64,000 nucleotides of DNA from Rossellomorea sp036867415 (GTDB taxonomy: Bacteria; Bacillota; Bacilli; Bacillales; Bacillaceae_B): positions 1-64,000 of the forward strand of contig NZ_JBAJHU010000004.1 in assembly GCF_036867415.1 (NCBI RefSeq), read 5' to 3'. Below the pieces are notes generated by a model. It saw only the letters and a program-made list of their open reading frames with translations, was not told where the DNA came from and did no database searches. Positions 17,969 to 26,603 of the stretch are shown here, in pieces; positions within the stretch are counted from its first letter, which is position 1, and each line of letters starts with the position of its first letter. A program made the position numbers and the translations under genes.

Positions 17969-18100
17969 TTAAAACATTTTCTTCATTTGTTTACGAAGTC
18001 TTTTCATTTGTTTTTGATTCATCATATTTGATCGCTGAGAATAGATCGACGCAGCGATTCCCGCTCCAAAACCAACAATCGATGCAAATGTTTTGTTCAA
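17969..18100 (-). CDS. yrzQ: YrzQ-like small protein (DUF3918)
   Basis: 43 aa. A glycine-rich hydrophobic N-terminal half (TFASIVGFGAGIAASIY) is followed by a basic Met/Gln/Lys/Arg tail (QMKRLRKQMKKMF). The start is a TTG with AGAGGTG six bases upstream; no ATG is available before the tail. It follows yrzR by 15 bp and has its own terminator. Family match is from memory of the same locus in B. subtilis; function unknown. Confidence 0.75.
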   Translation of the reverse strand: MNKTFASIVGFGAGIAASIYSQRSNMMNQKQMKRLRKQMKKMF

Positions 18101-18115
18101 GAAAGACACCTCTTC

Positions 18116-18301
18116 CTAGATTAATTGGCGGTCTTCCTCATCGAACAAGTCGTCTAAAGAGCTTAAAGATCCATCTTCTTCCACCTGATGTGTATGAATG
18201 ACTCCCTTGGACAAGGAAAGTTCAATGAAGCATCCCCAGCAATAATACTGGTTGATGCCGATTTTTCCTATATCTTTACTCTGGCAGTTTGGACATTTCA
18301 T
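18116..18301 (-). CDS. yrzR: YrzR-like zinc-ribbon small protein
   Basis: 61 aa. Two CxxC knuckles (Cys3-Cys6 and Cys21-Cys24) form a rubredoxin-like zinc ribbon; the second half is acidic (VEEDGSLSSLDDLFDEED). The locus and sequence agree with yrzR. The ATG at 18301 follows AGAGGTG; the GTG inside that site is not used. A perfect 17 bp palindrome lies just upstream. Role unknown; a nucleic-acid or protein adaptor is conceivable. Confidence 0.78.
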   Translation of the reverse strand: MKCPNCQSKDIGKIGINQYYCWGCFIELSLSKGVIHTHQVEEDGSLSSLDDLFDEEDRQLI

Positions 18302-18321
18302 CGTAAGGTTCACCTCTATTG

Positions 18322-18338
18322 CACCAGTAAAACTGGTG
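18322..18338. promoter_or_regulatory. Palindrome upstream of yrzR
   Basis: Perfect inverted repeat CACCAGT-AAA-ACTGGTG, about 8 bp before the yrzR ribosome site. It has no T-run and looks more like an operator or RNA leader hairpin than a terminator. Confidence 0.45.
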
Positions 18339-18403
18339 ATTATTCCCTACAATCATGTCCAATCTGAGTGAAAAATATACCTGCTCGATAAGAAAATACG
18401 CCT

Positions 18404-18430
18404 GAACGGTACAAAAATCATTCACCGTTC
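18404..18430. repeat. Small hairpin in the yrzR-bioB gap
   Basis: GAACGGT / ACCGTTC with a 13-base loop, followed by TTATTTA on the plus strand. The rest of the 438 bp gap (18314-18751) holds the palindrome at 18322, the long repeat at 18507-18625, and no coding potential that I trust. Confidence 0.35.
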
Positions 18431-18506
18431 TTATTTAGTGTGAGACATTTTTCTTATTTCATAAGGAGATACTTTTTCCATAAGAGCCAGCCTTTGAATG
18501 GAGGCC

Positions 18507-18625
18507 GTTGATTTCCGCTCCAGGCACTCGCTTTCCGCGGGCGGCCGGTGAGCCTCCTCGTCGCATTCGCTCCTGCGGGGTCTCGCTTTTCCCGCAGGAG
18601 TCGAGTGCCTGGAGCTCCAATCAAC
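18507..18625. repeat. Long imperfect palindrome (MITE/REP-like Bacillaceae intergenic repeat)
   Basis: 119 bp GC-rich element with terminal inverted repeats of about 24 bp: GTTGATTTCCGCTCCAGGCA at the left and its near complement at 18602-18625. A perfect inner 10 bp stem CTCCTGCGGG / CCCGCAGGAG lies at 18570-18600. Elements starting TTGATTTCCGCTCCAGGCACTCG recur in intergenic regions of many Bacillus-type genomes (recalled, not searched). Its base composition is far above that of the flanking AT-rich DNA. Only one copy is in this window. Confidence 0.75.
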
Positions 18626-18751
18626 TAAGGGTAGCAAATGACAAACGTTTCTGAAAATGCACAAAAAGTACTTAGATACAATCTAAAAACAGGCAAAACC
18701 GAAGTTTCACCTGTTATCACGTTATATTATTTTTCATCAAATTAACATACT

Positions 18752-19762
18752 TTACTGATTCACAAGATCTTCCGCAGTTATTTCATTGGTGTAGTCAATT
18801 TCGAAGCCGAGGTCTTTGAGCATTTGGTGGTCGGCGGTTTCCTGCTGGCCGGCTGTTGTCAGGTAGTCACCTACAAAGATTGAGTTTGCCGGGTACAGTC
18901 CGAGAGGCTGAAGACTGCGAAGATTTACTTCACGTCCACCTGATATCCTGATTTCCTTTGTCGGGTTGATGAACCTCATCAGGCACAATACTTTCAAGCA
19001 ATATCTTGGATCGAGTTCATCTGTACCCTCCAGTGGTGTTCCGTCAATGGCATGAAGAAAGTTAACCGGGATTGAATCTGCATCTAGTATCTTTAGGCTC
19101 CTTGCCATATCCACTACATCCTGATCGCTCTCTTTCATGCCGACAATGATCCCGGAGCAAGGGGAGATCCCTTGTTTTTTAGCGATTTCAACCGTATTCA
19201 CACGATCTTCGTATGTATGGGAGGTCGTTATTTGCTCATGATGATTTTCGGAAGTATTGATATTATGATTGTAACGGTCCACTCCTGCTTCTTTCAGCTT
19301 CTGTGCCTGCTCTTCTTTCAACAAGCCGAGGCATGCACATACCTTCATGCTGTAGTTTTCTTTAATTTCTTTCACTGCTGACACCACTTTATCGACATCA
19401 CGGTTTGTGGGCCCGCGGCCGCTCGCAACGATGCAATAGGTCCCTACGTTTAAGTGATGCGCCTTTTCGGCGCCTTTAATGATTGAATCCTTATCAACCA
19501 TCGCATACTTCTCAATCGGAGCTTTCGATACGATCGACTGTGAACAGTATCCGCAATTTTCCGGACAAAGACCTGACTTCGTATTTATGATCATATTCAG
19601 TTTCACTTTATTGCCATAATAATGTTTTCTGATATGATAGGCACTGTCCAGAAGCTCCAACAGGTCTTCGTCGGGACTGTTCAGAATTGATAATGCTTCT
19701 GCGTCGCTGAGTTCTTTCCCCTCAAGAACTTCCTGTGCAAGACTCTTCCATGATTTTTTCAA
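18752..19762 (-). CDS. bioB: Biotin synthase BioB
   Basis: 336 aa radical SAM enzyme that inserts sulfur into dethiobiotin. The 4Fe-4S motif is in SGLCPENCGYCSQS, and the downstream 2Fe-2S ligands include the Cys of VCACLGLL and SPCSGIIVG and the Arg of EIRISGGREVNLR. The start is a TTG at 19762 with GGGGG eight bases upstream; another TTG five codons earlier lies in that site. It follows bioY by 21 bp behind the BirA operator. No other biotin biosynthesis genes are present. Confidence 0.96.
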   Translation of the reverse strand: MKKSWKSLAQEVLEGKELSDAEALSILNSPDEDLLELLDSAYHIRKHYYGNKVKLNMIINTKSGLCPENCGYCSQSIVSKAPIEKYAMVDKDSIIKGAEKAHHLNVGTYCIVASGRGPTNRDVDKVVSAVKEIKENYSMKVCACLGLLKEEQAQKLKEAGVDRYNHNINTSENHHEQITTSHTYEDRVNTVEIAKKQGISPCSGIIVGMKESDQDVVDMARSLKILDADSIPVNFLHAIDGTPLEGTDELDPRYCLKVLCLMRFINPTKEIRISGGREVNLRSLQPLGLYPANSIFVGDYLTTAGQQETADHQMLKDLGFEIDYTNEITAEDLVNQ

Positions 19763-19783
19763 AATATATCCCCCCAATTGATA

Positions 19784-20380
19784 TTATGCAGCTCGATTTA
19801 CATTCCTGAACGTGCTCTTGGACAGTACCGACTTTTCCAACCGGTGAGCCATGATGCCCGCACACACCGCTAATATGATGTCTTTCGGAAGCGGGACAAT
19901 CATCCATGACCATACAAGTCCGTATGTCAGGCCGTCAGGTGCCGAAGCCCAAAGCTTGTAAGCTGCATACATCCAATTTGTCCCAACAAGATAGTTCACT
20001 GCCATTCCGACTAAAGCTGCAATGACATAAGCTTTTATTCCTTTATGTTTTTGAATGATCTTGCCTGTCAGATAAGCGGTGAATATAAACGAAATGATAA
20101 AGCCGAATGTCGGGCTGATAATCGAGGAGAAACCAGCTCCGAATCGTGCGAATACCGGAACTCCCACTAAGCCGACCAAGGCATATACCCCCATGGAAAT
20201 GGCGCCGATCCGACTGCCTAAAATAGCACCTGCCAAAATCGCGAAAAACGTTTGAAGTGTGATGGGAACACCGCCGATGACCAGGAACGGTACGAAAGAT
20301 GTAATGTTTGCACCTACCGCCATCAGGGCCACAAACATACCAGCCAGGGTCAAATCGATGGTTCTGAGTTTTTTGTTCAT
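19784..20380 (-). CDS. bioY: Biotin ECF transporter S component BioY
   Basis: 198 aa integral membrane protein with about six helices. It carries the BioY signature VFARFGAGFSSIISPTFGFI and a NYLVGTNWMY segment. It binds biotin and works with the ECF energising module (EcfA1A2T) encoded elsewhere. It is the first gene of the bioY-bioB operon; the perfect BirA box starts 65 bp before its ATG, so uptake and last-step synthesis are co-repressed by biotin. Confidence 0.95.
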   Translation of the reverse strand: MNKKLRTIDLTLAGMFVALMAVGANITSFVPFLVIGGVPITLQTFFAILAGAILGSRIGAISMGVYALVGLVGVPVFARFGAGFSSIISPTFGFIISFIFTAYLTGKIIQKHKGIKAYVIAALVGMAVNYLVGTNWMYAAYKLWASAPDGLTYGLVWSWMIVPLPKDIILAVCAGIMAHRLEKSVLSKSTFRNVNRAA

Positions 20381-20444
20381 TTCTGTTTTCCCCCAAAAAT
20401 AATAAGTTATTTACTATTTAAGAATATCGTTCCTCCAGACTTAA

Positions 20445-20473
20445 TGTCAACCTAAAATATATTTAGGTTGACA
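20445..20473 (-). promoter_or_regulatory. BirA operator of bioY-bioB
   Basis: Perfect inverted repeat with 12 bp arms (TGTCAACCTAAA / TTTAGGTTGACA) and five bases between. The TGTCAACC and GGTTGACA cores are 13 bp apart, the spacing of Firmicute BirA boxes. A TTGACA within one arm could act as -35, so bound biotinyl-BirA would exclude RNA polymerase; the matching -10 is weak. Confidence 0.9.
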
Positions 20474-20481
20474 CATAAAAT

Positions 20482-20512
20482 AAAAAAAGGTTAACAAAAA
20501 ACTTGTTAACCT
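20482..20512 (-). terminator. Terminator of recD2
   Basis: Ten-base-pair stem AGGTTAACAA / TTGTTAACCT with a five-base loop, followed by seven T on the minus strand. Its arms are also BirA-type half-sites in outward order. Confidence 0.9.
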
Positions 20513-20521
20513 CGTTGAACA

Positions 20522-22924
20522 TTATTTAATTTCCATAAAATCATAAGGGGTGATCCCTTCCATCCCGATCATTGGATCTTCTTTCAATAACATTTCTGCC
20601 ATGTCCGTATGATCATCATCCCCTTGGTCCTCCCCTTCACTGACGCTATCGCCCATAGTGAGGGAAAGCTTTTCACTCAGGGTGGTTTTACGCATGAAAT
20701 CGTCTTCTCTTTGCACTCCAAGCTTGAATGCATCCATTTCACCGCATAGGATAAGAAATTGTTTACTCCTTGTAATCGCGGTGTATAAGAGATTTCTGCG
20801 AAGCATCCTGAAATAACTTTTCACAACCGGAAGGATGACGATGGGAAATTCACTTCCCTGTGATTTATGAATGGAGCAGCAATAGGCGTGCGTGATCTGG
20901 GTCAGATCCTGCCGTGTGTAAGTTACTTCAGTACCTTCATAGGAGACAATGATCATATCTTGCTTTTCAGTGTTTTCTTTTGCATAGAAAATCGAAACGA
21001 TCTCTCCGATATCCCCGTTGAATACATTATTTTCAGGCTGATTCACGAGCTGCAGTACTTTGTCGCCGATGCGGTAATGAACATCCCCGAAAGAAATTTC
21101 CTTCCTTGTCCCATCATTGCTGTTGAAGATTTCCTGCAGGAGTTTGTTCAGATTATCTATTCCGGCCGCCCCCCTGTACATCGGGGCAAGGACCTGAATA
21201 TCCTTTGGTGTATACCCTTTTTTCTTTGCGTTTTCAACTACCTTCCGTACGACTTCGGCAATTTGATCCGTCCTGCACGGGAAGAAGGAGCGGTCCTTCT
21301 GCTGCTTCGTCAAATCAGGGGGAACTTGTCCCTTTTTCATATGATGTGCAAGTTCGATGATCGAAGACCCCTCTTCCTGACGGTAAATGTCTGTCAGTCT
21401 CACTGTCGGGACAACTTGTGAGCGGAGGAGATCCTTTAATACTTGTCCCGGACCGACCGAAGGAAGCTGGTCTTCATCCCCCACAAAGATCACTTGAATG
21501 TCATCAGGAAGTGCCTTCAACAGTTGATGTGCAAGCCAGGTATCCACCATCGAAACTTCATCGACGATCAGTAACTTTCCTTCTATCGCCCGGTCTTCAT
21601 CATTTTGAAAGCCTTCCTGGCCGTTCCAGCCGAGCAGACGGTGAATGGTCATTGCAGGGAGTCCCGTTGATTCGGTCATGCGCTTAGCCGCCCTGCCTGT
21701 CGGGGCAGTCAACAGTACCGGAAATGGCTCATCCTTATAGTCTTTTGGATCGAGCGAACAGCCATGGAGATCTGCAAAGAGTTCCACGATCCCATTGATG
21801 ACTGTCGTCTTTCCGGTACCCGGCCCCCCGGTCAGCAGCAGCATCGGAGACATCAGTGCCGTTTCAATGGCTTCCTTTTGTGAAGGGGCATAATGTACTC
21901 CAAGCCGGTCCTCCAACGCACCCAAAGCAAGCAGGAATTCAGATTGCGGGAACTGATCCTCATATTGTTTTTGGGACAAAATCGTTTCAATGCTCGTCAC
22001 AATCCCTTTTTCCGAGAAATATAAAGAAGGGACATACACCCTTGACCCTTCACCGATTACCTTCTTTTCATCTTCCAGCGCTACCAATTGACTGGAAATA
22101 TCGGTATACTCGATTTTTTCCGGCTGACTCTTTTCCAGTAATTCCTTTACCGTCACAATCAGTTCTTCCGCTTCAAGATACACATGACCCTGCTTTACAC
22201 ATACCTGTTCGAGGGTATACAGACAGCCTGCCTTGATCCGGTCAGGATGGCTTCCGGTAATGCCGATTTTCGAGCCCAGCTCATCTGCTCTCGTAAAACC
22301 GATCCCTTCAATGTCTTCCACGAGCTTATATGGATTATTCTGAATGGTTTCCAGGGCAAGATCTTTATAAGCCTGATAGATCTTCATGGAAATCTGGGGG
22401 CCGAATCCTAAATCATTCAATACGATCATCACGCGTTCCAACCCCTGATGCTCCGTCAAAGTATCATAGATGCTTTTCGCTTTATCAGGCGGAAGTTTAG
22501 GGACTTCATCCAAAACGCTTGGATTTTCAAGAATTTTCGAAATGGCATTCGCACCAATATGCTCGACAATCTTCTCCGCTGTCTTCTTACCAATCCCTTT
22601 GAATAAATCACTGGAAAGATAATGGACGACACCTTGAGTTGTTTGTGGTATTTCTTTTTTGAAATGTTTCGCATGGAATTGCATGCCGAATTTCGGATGC
22701 TCCTGGAAACGCCCGTAAAACACATATGTTTCTTCTTCATGAATGCGCGGAAAATGCCCTGTGATGACCGCCTCCTTCTCTTCGTAGGCATGGTTCGTTT
22801 CATCCACCCTGATCCGGACGACGGTATACAGATTCTCTTCATTATGAAAAATCGTCACAAGATGCCTGCCCTTGATATAAATTTCTTCATCTCCAAACAG
22901 CTTCATTGAATCTTGCTGGCTCAA
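20522..22924 (-). CDS. recD2: RecD2-type ATP-dependent 5'-3' DNA helicase
   Basis: 800 aa superfamily 1B helicase. A long N-terminal RecD2 region has helix-hairpin-helix motifs (FKGIGKKTAEKIV near 108, DIEGIGFTRADEL near 204), followed by Walker A TGGPGTGKTT (365-374), Walker B LLIVDEVSMVD, GDEDQLPSVGPG and the C-terminal HAYCCSIHKSQGSEF. RecD2 has no RecBC partner and takes part in mismatch and replication-fork repair in B. subtilis. The start TTG at 22924 lies ten bases after AGGGGG and 18 bp after yrrB. Confidence 0.95.
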   Translation of the reverse strand: MSQQDSMKLFGDEEIYIKGRHLVTIFHNEENLYTVVRIRVDETNHAYEEKEAVITGHFPRIHEEETYVFYGRFQEHPKFGMQFHAKHFKKEIPQTTQGVVHYLSSDLFKGIGKKTAEKIVEHIGANAISKILENPSVLDEVPKLPPDKAKSIYDTLTEHQGLERVMIVLNDLGFGPQISMKIYQAYKDLALETIQNNPYKLVEDIEGIGFTRADELGSKIGITGSHPDRIKAGCLYTLEQVCVKQGHVYLEAEELIVTVKELLEKSQPEKIEYTDISSQLVALEDEKKVIGEGSRVYVPSLYFSEKGIVTSIETILSQKQYEDQFPQSEFLLALGALEDRLGVHYAPSQKEAIETALMSPMLLLTGGPGTGKTTVINGIVELFADLHGCSLDPKDYKDEPFPVLLTAPTGRAAKRMTESTGLPAMTIHRLLGWNGQEGFQNDEDRAIEGKLLIVDEVSMVDTWLAHQLLKALPDDIQVIFVGDEDQLPSVGPGQVLKDLLRSQVVPTVRLTDIYRQEEGSSIIELAHHMKKGQVPPDLTKQQKDRSFFPCRTDQIAEVVRKVVENAKKKGYTPKDIQVLAPMYRGAAGIDNLNKLLQEIFNSNDGTRKEISFGDVHYRIGDKVLQLVNQPENNVFNGDIGEIVSIFYAKENTEKQDMIIVSYEGTEVTYTRQDLTQITHAYCCSIHKSQGSEFPIVILPVVKSYFRMLRRNLLYTAITRSKQFLILCGEMDAFKLGVQREDDFMRKTTLSEKLSLTMGDSVSEGEDQGDDDHTDMAEMLLKEDPMIGMEGITPYDFMEIK

Positions 22925-22942
22925 TGCTTGTGAACCCCCTGA

Positions 22943-23614
22943 CTATTCACTCTTTTCGTTATTCAATTTCTCGATCATCTTAATCCCGTATCCTGCAAGC
23001 ATATGGTCCGGCTGGATTTCGACTGCTTTGTTGAAATACTCCAAAGCTTTATCCGCATCGTCTTTGTGACCTGCATATGCAACACCGAGATTATAATAGG
23101 CGTCTGCATGTTCAGGATCCTGGTGTACGACTTTGGACAGCTGCTCGATAGATTCTTCGTAAGCTTCTGCCTGCGCAAGACTCAATCCTAATTGAAAGCG
23201 GGCTTCGATATCCTCTTCATTCAGCTCTACACTGCGTTGAAGATAAGGAATGGCAAACTTCGCCTGTTCCAGATTCACAAGGCTTACCCCCAGCATGAAG
23301 TACACATCAGCATTTTCCATGCCTTTTTGAACCGCTTTTTCAAATTGATTTTTTGCTGAATCATAATCGCCTTCATTAAAGTACAAGTTTCCAAGAGAAT
23401 AGTAGGCTGCTGCAGCATTTTCGTCCACAGTGACCGCTCTCTCAAAGAATGTTTTTGCTTTTTCACTGTCCCCCACTGACATTAGGACATTTCCGAAATT
23501 GATGTATCCGACGGGATCTTTCGGATTTTCTTCGATCGCTTCTGAAAACAGCTTGACGGCATCCTCTAATTTACCTTCTTGCAATAGCTCGATTCCCTTT
23601 AAGTTTTTGTCCAT
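22943..23614 (-). CDS. yrrB: Tetratricopeptide repeat protein YrrB
   Basis: 223 aa made almost wholly of about six TPR units, for example AYYSLGNLYFNEGDYDSAK and AYYNLGVAYAGHKDDADKAL. There is no signal peptide or membrane segment, so it is a cytoplasmic scaffold. The partner is unknown; the conserved placement between mnmA and recD2 has led to suggestions of a tRNA-modification or repair link, which remains inference. AGAGGTG precedes the ATG. Confidence 0.9.
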   Translation of the reverse strand: MDKNLKGIELLQEGKLEDAVKLFSEAIEENPKDPVGYINFGNVLMSVGDSEKAKTFFERAVTVDENAAAAYYSLGNLYFNEGDYDSAKNQFEKAVQKGMENADVYFMLGVSLVNLEQAKFAIPYLQRSVELNEEDIEARFQLGLSLAQAEAYEESIEQLSKVVHQDPEHADAYYNLGVAYAGHKDDADKALEYFNKAVEIQPDHMLAGYGIKMIEKLNNEKSE

Positions 23615-23703
23615 GTTAATGCACCTCTATTATGTAGTCATGTATTATTCGAATATGTGTACTCAGTATAACACAGAGTGCACAGGCGGAAAGAACGTAA
23701 AGA

Positions 23704-23748
23704 AAGGACTGGAGGAAGGGGGCATACACTCGCTTCTTCTCAGTCCTT
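23704..23748 (-). terminator. Terminator of mnmA
   Basis: AAGGACT / AGTCCTT with an extended GGAGGAAG / CTTCTTC inner stem, followed by TTTCTTT on the minus strand. It separates the cymR-yrvO-mnmA unit from yrrB-recD2. Confidence 0.75.
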
Positions 23749-23774
23749 ATACTTCATTCAAAAGACGGCAGTCT

Positions 23775-24890
23775 TCAGCCGACATATGTCAATTTTTTAT
23801 CTTCTTTAAAGACGGTATCGATTGTTCCTCCGCCCAGACATTCATCGCCATCATAGAAGACAACGGCCTGTCCCGGAGTCACTGCACGAAGGGGCTCATC
23901 GAATAACACTTTGACTTCTCCATTTCCAAGCGGTATGACCGTAACCGGGTTGTCCGCCTGACGGTAGCGGAATTTAGCCGTGCATTTGAATTCTGCCGGT
24001 TTTTCCCTGTTTGACGTCCAGTGAACGTCTGTCGCTCCGATGGAATCTGAATACAGTGCAGGATTTTCAAACCCTTGTCCGACATACAATACATTCCGTT
24101 CCAGATCTTTACCGATCGCGAACCATGGATCTCCGGCTCCGCCGATACCCAGTCCGTGACGCTGTCCGATTGTATGATACATTAAGCCTTCATGCCTGCC
24201 CATGACTTTGCCGTCCATCGTTTCCATATTTCCGGGCTGTGCAGGCAGGTAATTTCCGAGGAATTCTTTGAAATTTCTCTCTCCGATAAAACAGATTCCC
24301 GTGCTGTCTTTTTTTGCTGCAGTTGCAAGACCTGCTTCTTTCGCGATTTCACGAACCTTCTTCTTATCGATTCCACCGAGCGGGAACATGACCTTCTCAA
24401 GCTGTTCCTGTCCCAATTGATTAAGGAAGTAGGTCTGATCCTTGTTGTTGTCGACACCGCGGAGCATTTTATATTCCCCGTCGCGGTATTCGACCTGAGC
24501 ATAGTGCCCGGTTGCCAGATAGTCGGCACCCAGTTTCATCGCATGCTCAAGGAATGCTTTGAATTTGATTTCTTTGTTGCACATGACATCTGGATTAGGC
24601 GTTCTTCCAGCTTTGTATTCATCAAGGAAATAGGTAAATACCTTATCCCAATATTGTTTCTCAAAATTGACAGCATAGTAGGGGATTCCGATTTGATTGC
24701 ATACGCGAATGACATCATTGTAGTCTTCCGTTGCTGTACATACACCATTTTCATCTGTATCATCCCAGTTTTTCATAAAAATGCCGATGACTTCATAGCC
24801 TTGCTGTTTCAATAGCAGAGCGGCTACAGATGAATCCACTCCACCGGACATCCCGACTACCACTCTCGTATCCTTAGGGTCCTTTTTCAA
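23775..24890 (-). CDS. mnmA: tRNA-specific 2-thiouridylase MnmA
   Basis: 371 aa. Makes s2U34 in tRNA-Lys, -Glu and -Gln. PP-loop SGGVDS at 15-20, catalytic Cys near 104 (NPDVMCNKEIKF) and persulfide Cys near 200 (STGICFIGER). The adjacent cysteine desulfurase is the expected direct sulfur donor, since bacilli lack the Tus relay. The TTG start at 24890 has AAGGAGG about nine bases upstream, and no in-frame ATG lies before the PP-loop region apart from one within it. Confidence 0.97.
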   Translation of the reverse strand: MKKDPKDTRVVVGMSGGVDSSVAALLLKQQGYEVIGIFMKNWDDTDENGVCTATEDYNDVIRVCNQIGIPYYAVNFEKQYWDKVFTYFLDEYKAGRTPNPDVMCNKEIKFKAFLEHAMKLGADYLATGHYAQVEYRDGEYKMLRGVDNNKDQTYFLNQLGQEQLEKVMFPLGGIDKKKVREIAKEAGLATAAKKDSTGICFIGERNFKEFLGNYLPAQPGNMETMDGKVMGRHEGLMYHTIGQRHGLGIGGAGDPWFAIGKDLERNVLYVGQGFENPALYSDSIGATDVHWTSNREKPAEFKCTAKFRYRQADNPVTVIPLGNGEVKVLFDEPLRAVTPGQAVVFYDGDECLGGGTIDTVFKEDKKLTYVG

Positions 24891-24935
24891 ATTACGCCAC
24901 CTCCTTATTCCTTTTGCTTTCTATAGTTAAAGTGA

Positions 24936-26078
24936 TTAAGACACCAGCCGCTTAACCACTTTGGCAACTTCATTCGCAGCTTGCACGATCTGTGCTTCTG
25001 TATTTCCCTGTCCAAAACTGAATCGGATTGAATTTGTCGTCCTTTCGGAGTTGCTGCCGTACATGGCGACCAATACATGTGAGGGTTCGATCGACCCCGC
25101 CGTACATGCTGATCCGCTTGAAACCGCGATACCGGACATATCCAAATTCATCAGCATCGATTCAACATCTGTTCCGGGGAAGCTTAAGTTTAGCACATGG
25201 GGTAAACCGTACTCAAGAGATCCGTTTTCCACAAATTCAACATCTTTTTCCAATAGTGTTTGTCTGAATAATCGCTTGAAACCTTCGTACATTTGTTTTT
25301 TTTTCTTCCAGGAATCCTGAGCAAGTTCCACTGCTTTCCCCAACCCTGAAATGGCGGGTACATTTTCTGTGCCTGCACGTCTCTTTCGTTCCTGTTCACC
25401 GCCAAAAGAACCGGGCTGAAGATTCACGTTTTTATGACAATATAGGAAACCCGCCCCTTTAGGACCATTGATTTTGTGACCTGAAACAGACATCATATCC
25501 ACTCCGAGCCCGGCCACGTCGATATCAAGCATTCCAAATGCCTGAACCGCATCTGTATGAAAATATGCACTGTGTTCTTTCAGAATCTGTCCAATCTCTT
25601 TGATTGGCTGGATGGTGCCGACTTCATTATTCCCGTACATAATTGTCACCAAAATCGTATCCGGGCGAAGTGCACATTCTACGTCATGCGTGGAGACCCT
25701 GCCTGTTTCATCCACAGGCAAGTACGTTACCTCAAATCCTTGTTCTTCTAAATGTCTGCATGTATGAAGAACGGCATGATGCTCAATTTGTGTGGTGATA
25801 ATATGGTTCCCTTTGGATTGATTCGCAAATGCCGTACCGATCAATGCTAAATTATCCGCTTCCGTCCCGCCGCTCGTAAAAATGATATCATTATAATCCG
25901 CCTTGATACGCTCGGCAATTGTCAAACGTGCCTGATCGACAAGATGTCGGGCTGAACGGCCAAAAGAATGAATGCTTGATGGATTGCCGAATGTCTCTTT
26001 CATAACTGAAGCCATTTCTTCTATTACATCAGCATTCATAGGGGACGTGGCGGCATGATCCATGTATATTCTTTCCAT
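24936..26078 (-). CDS. yrvO: Cysteine desulfurase (YrvO, IscS/NifS-like)
   Basis: 380 aa PLP enzyme. The PLP lysine is in SVSGHKINGPKG (K202), and the sulfur-accepting Cys325 in SSGSACTAGS has the short loop of class I desulfurases. It releases sulfur from cysteine for MnmA-dependent tRNA thiolation, as YrvO does in B. subtilis. It lies 12 bp downstream of cymR and 45 bp upstream of mnmA, forming one operon. AGGAGGATAGCAGG precedes the ATG. Confidence 0.94.
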   Translation of the reverse strand: MERIYMDHAATSPMNADVIEEMASVMKETFGNPSSIHSFGRSARHLVDQARLTIAERIKADYNDIIFTSGGTEADNLALIGTAFANQSKGNHIITTQIEHHAVLHTCRHLEEQGFEVTYLPVDETGRVSTHDVECALRPDTILVTIMYGNNEVGTIQPIKEIGQILKEHSAYFHTDAVQAFGMLDIDVAGLGVDMMSVSGHKINGPKGAGFLYCHKNVNLQPGSFGGEQERKRRAGTENVPAISGLGKAVELAQDSWKKKKQMYEGFKRLFRQTLLEKDVEFVENGSLEYGLPHVLNLSFPGTDVESMLMNLDMSGIAVSSGSACTAGSIEPSHVLVAMYGSNSERTTNSIRFSFGQGNTEAQIVQAANEVAKVVKRLVS

Positions 26079-26090
26079 CCTGCTATCCTC

Positions 26091-26510
26091 CTAGATATAA
26101 AACATATAAGCATCGGATTCACCATCATCCGAATGACTCGCTAAATCTTCAATCGTCGTATTATCCAATACATCTTTCACTGCGTCACGAATACGGATCC
26201 ATAACTCCCGTTTCGCAGGCTCCTCATCTTCGATTCCTTCGACTGGACTGATCGGCCCTTCAAGAATACGGATGATATCCCCTGCAGTGATCTCGGATGG
26301 TTCATGGCCAAGGACATAACCTCCATAAGCCCCCCGGATGCTTCGGACCAGTCCGCCATTTCGAAGCGGAGCGACCAGCTGTTCCAGATAATGTTCGGAC
26401 AGCTCATGTTGTTGAGCAATCGTTTTAAGGGAAGTCGGCCCCTCCCCGTGACGCTTAGCCAATTCAATCATAATTGTTAAACCATAACGGCCTTTAGTAG
26501 ATATCTTCAT
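26091..26510 (-). CDS. cymR: Rrf2-family cysteine metabolism repressor CymR
   Basis: 139 aa. N-terminal winged helix (MKISTKGRYGLTIMIELA, then the LSEHYLEQLVAPLR recognition helix and RGAYGGYVLG wing). It contains no cysteine, so it is not an Fe-S regulator like IscR. In B. subtilis CymR acts with CysK to repress the cysteine regulon; a likely target here is yrrT-mtnN-mccAB at 0-4 kb. The C-terminal ending EAYMFYI-type (DAYMFYI) is conserved. Confidence 0.93.
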   Translation of the reverse strand: MKISTKGRYGLTIMIELAKRHGEGPTSLKTIAQQHELSEHYLEQLVAPLRNGGLVRSIRGAYGGYVLGHEPSEITAGDIIRILEGPISPVEGIEDEEPAKRELWIRIRDAVKDVLDNTTIEDLASHSDDGESDAYMFYI

Positions 26511-26603
26511 TTTCCAGCACCTCTTAAATTCTTATATTAAACGCGATTATTTGAGTTATTCGTCATTTGTTGAATGATGTTTTTATCAGTATTAACCTTA
26601 GTC

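Noticed and set aside
18431..18664. 77-codon minus-strand frame in the yrzR-bioB gap
   Set aside because: It runs through the GC-rich palindrome, has no ribosome site and no family resemblance.
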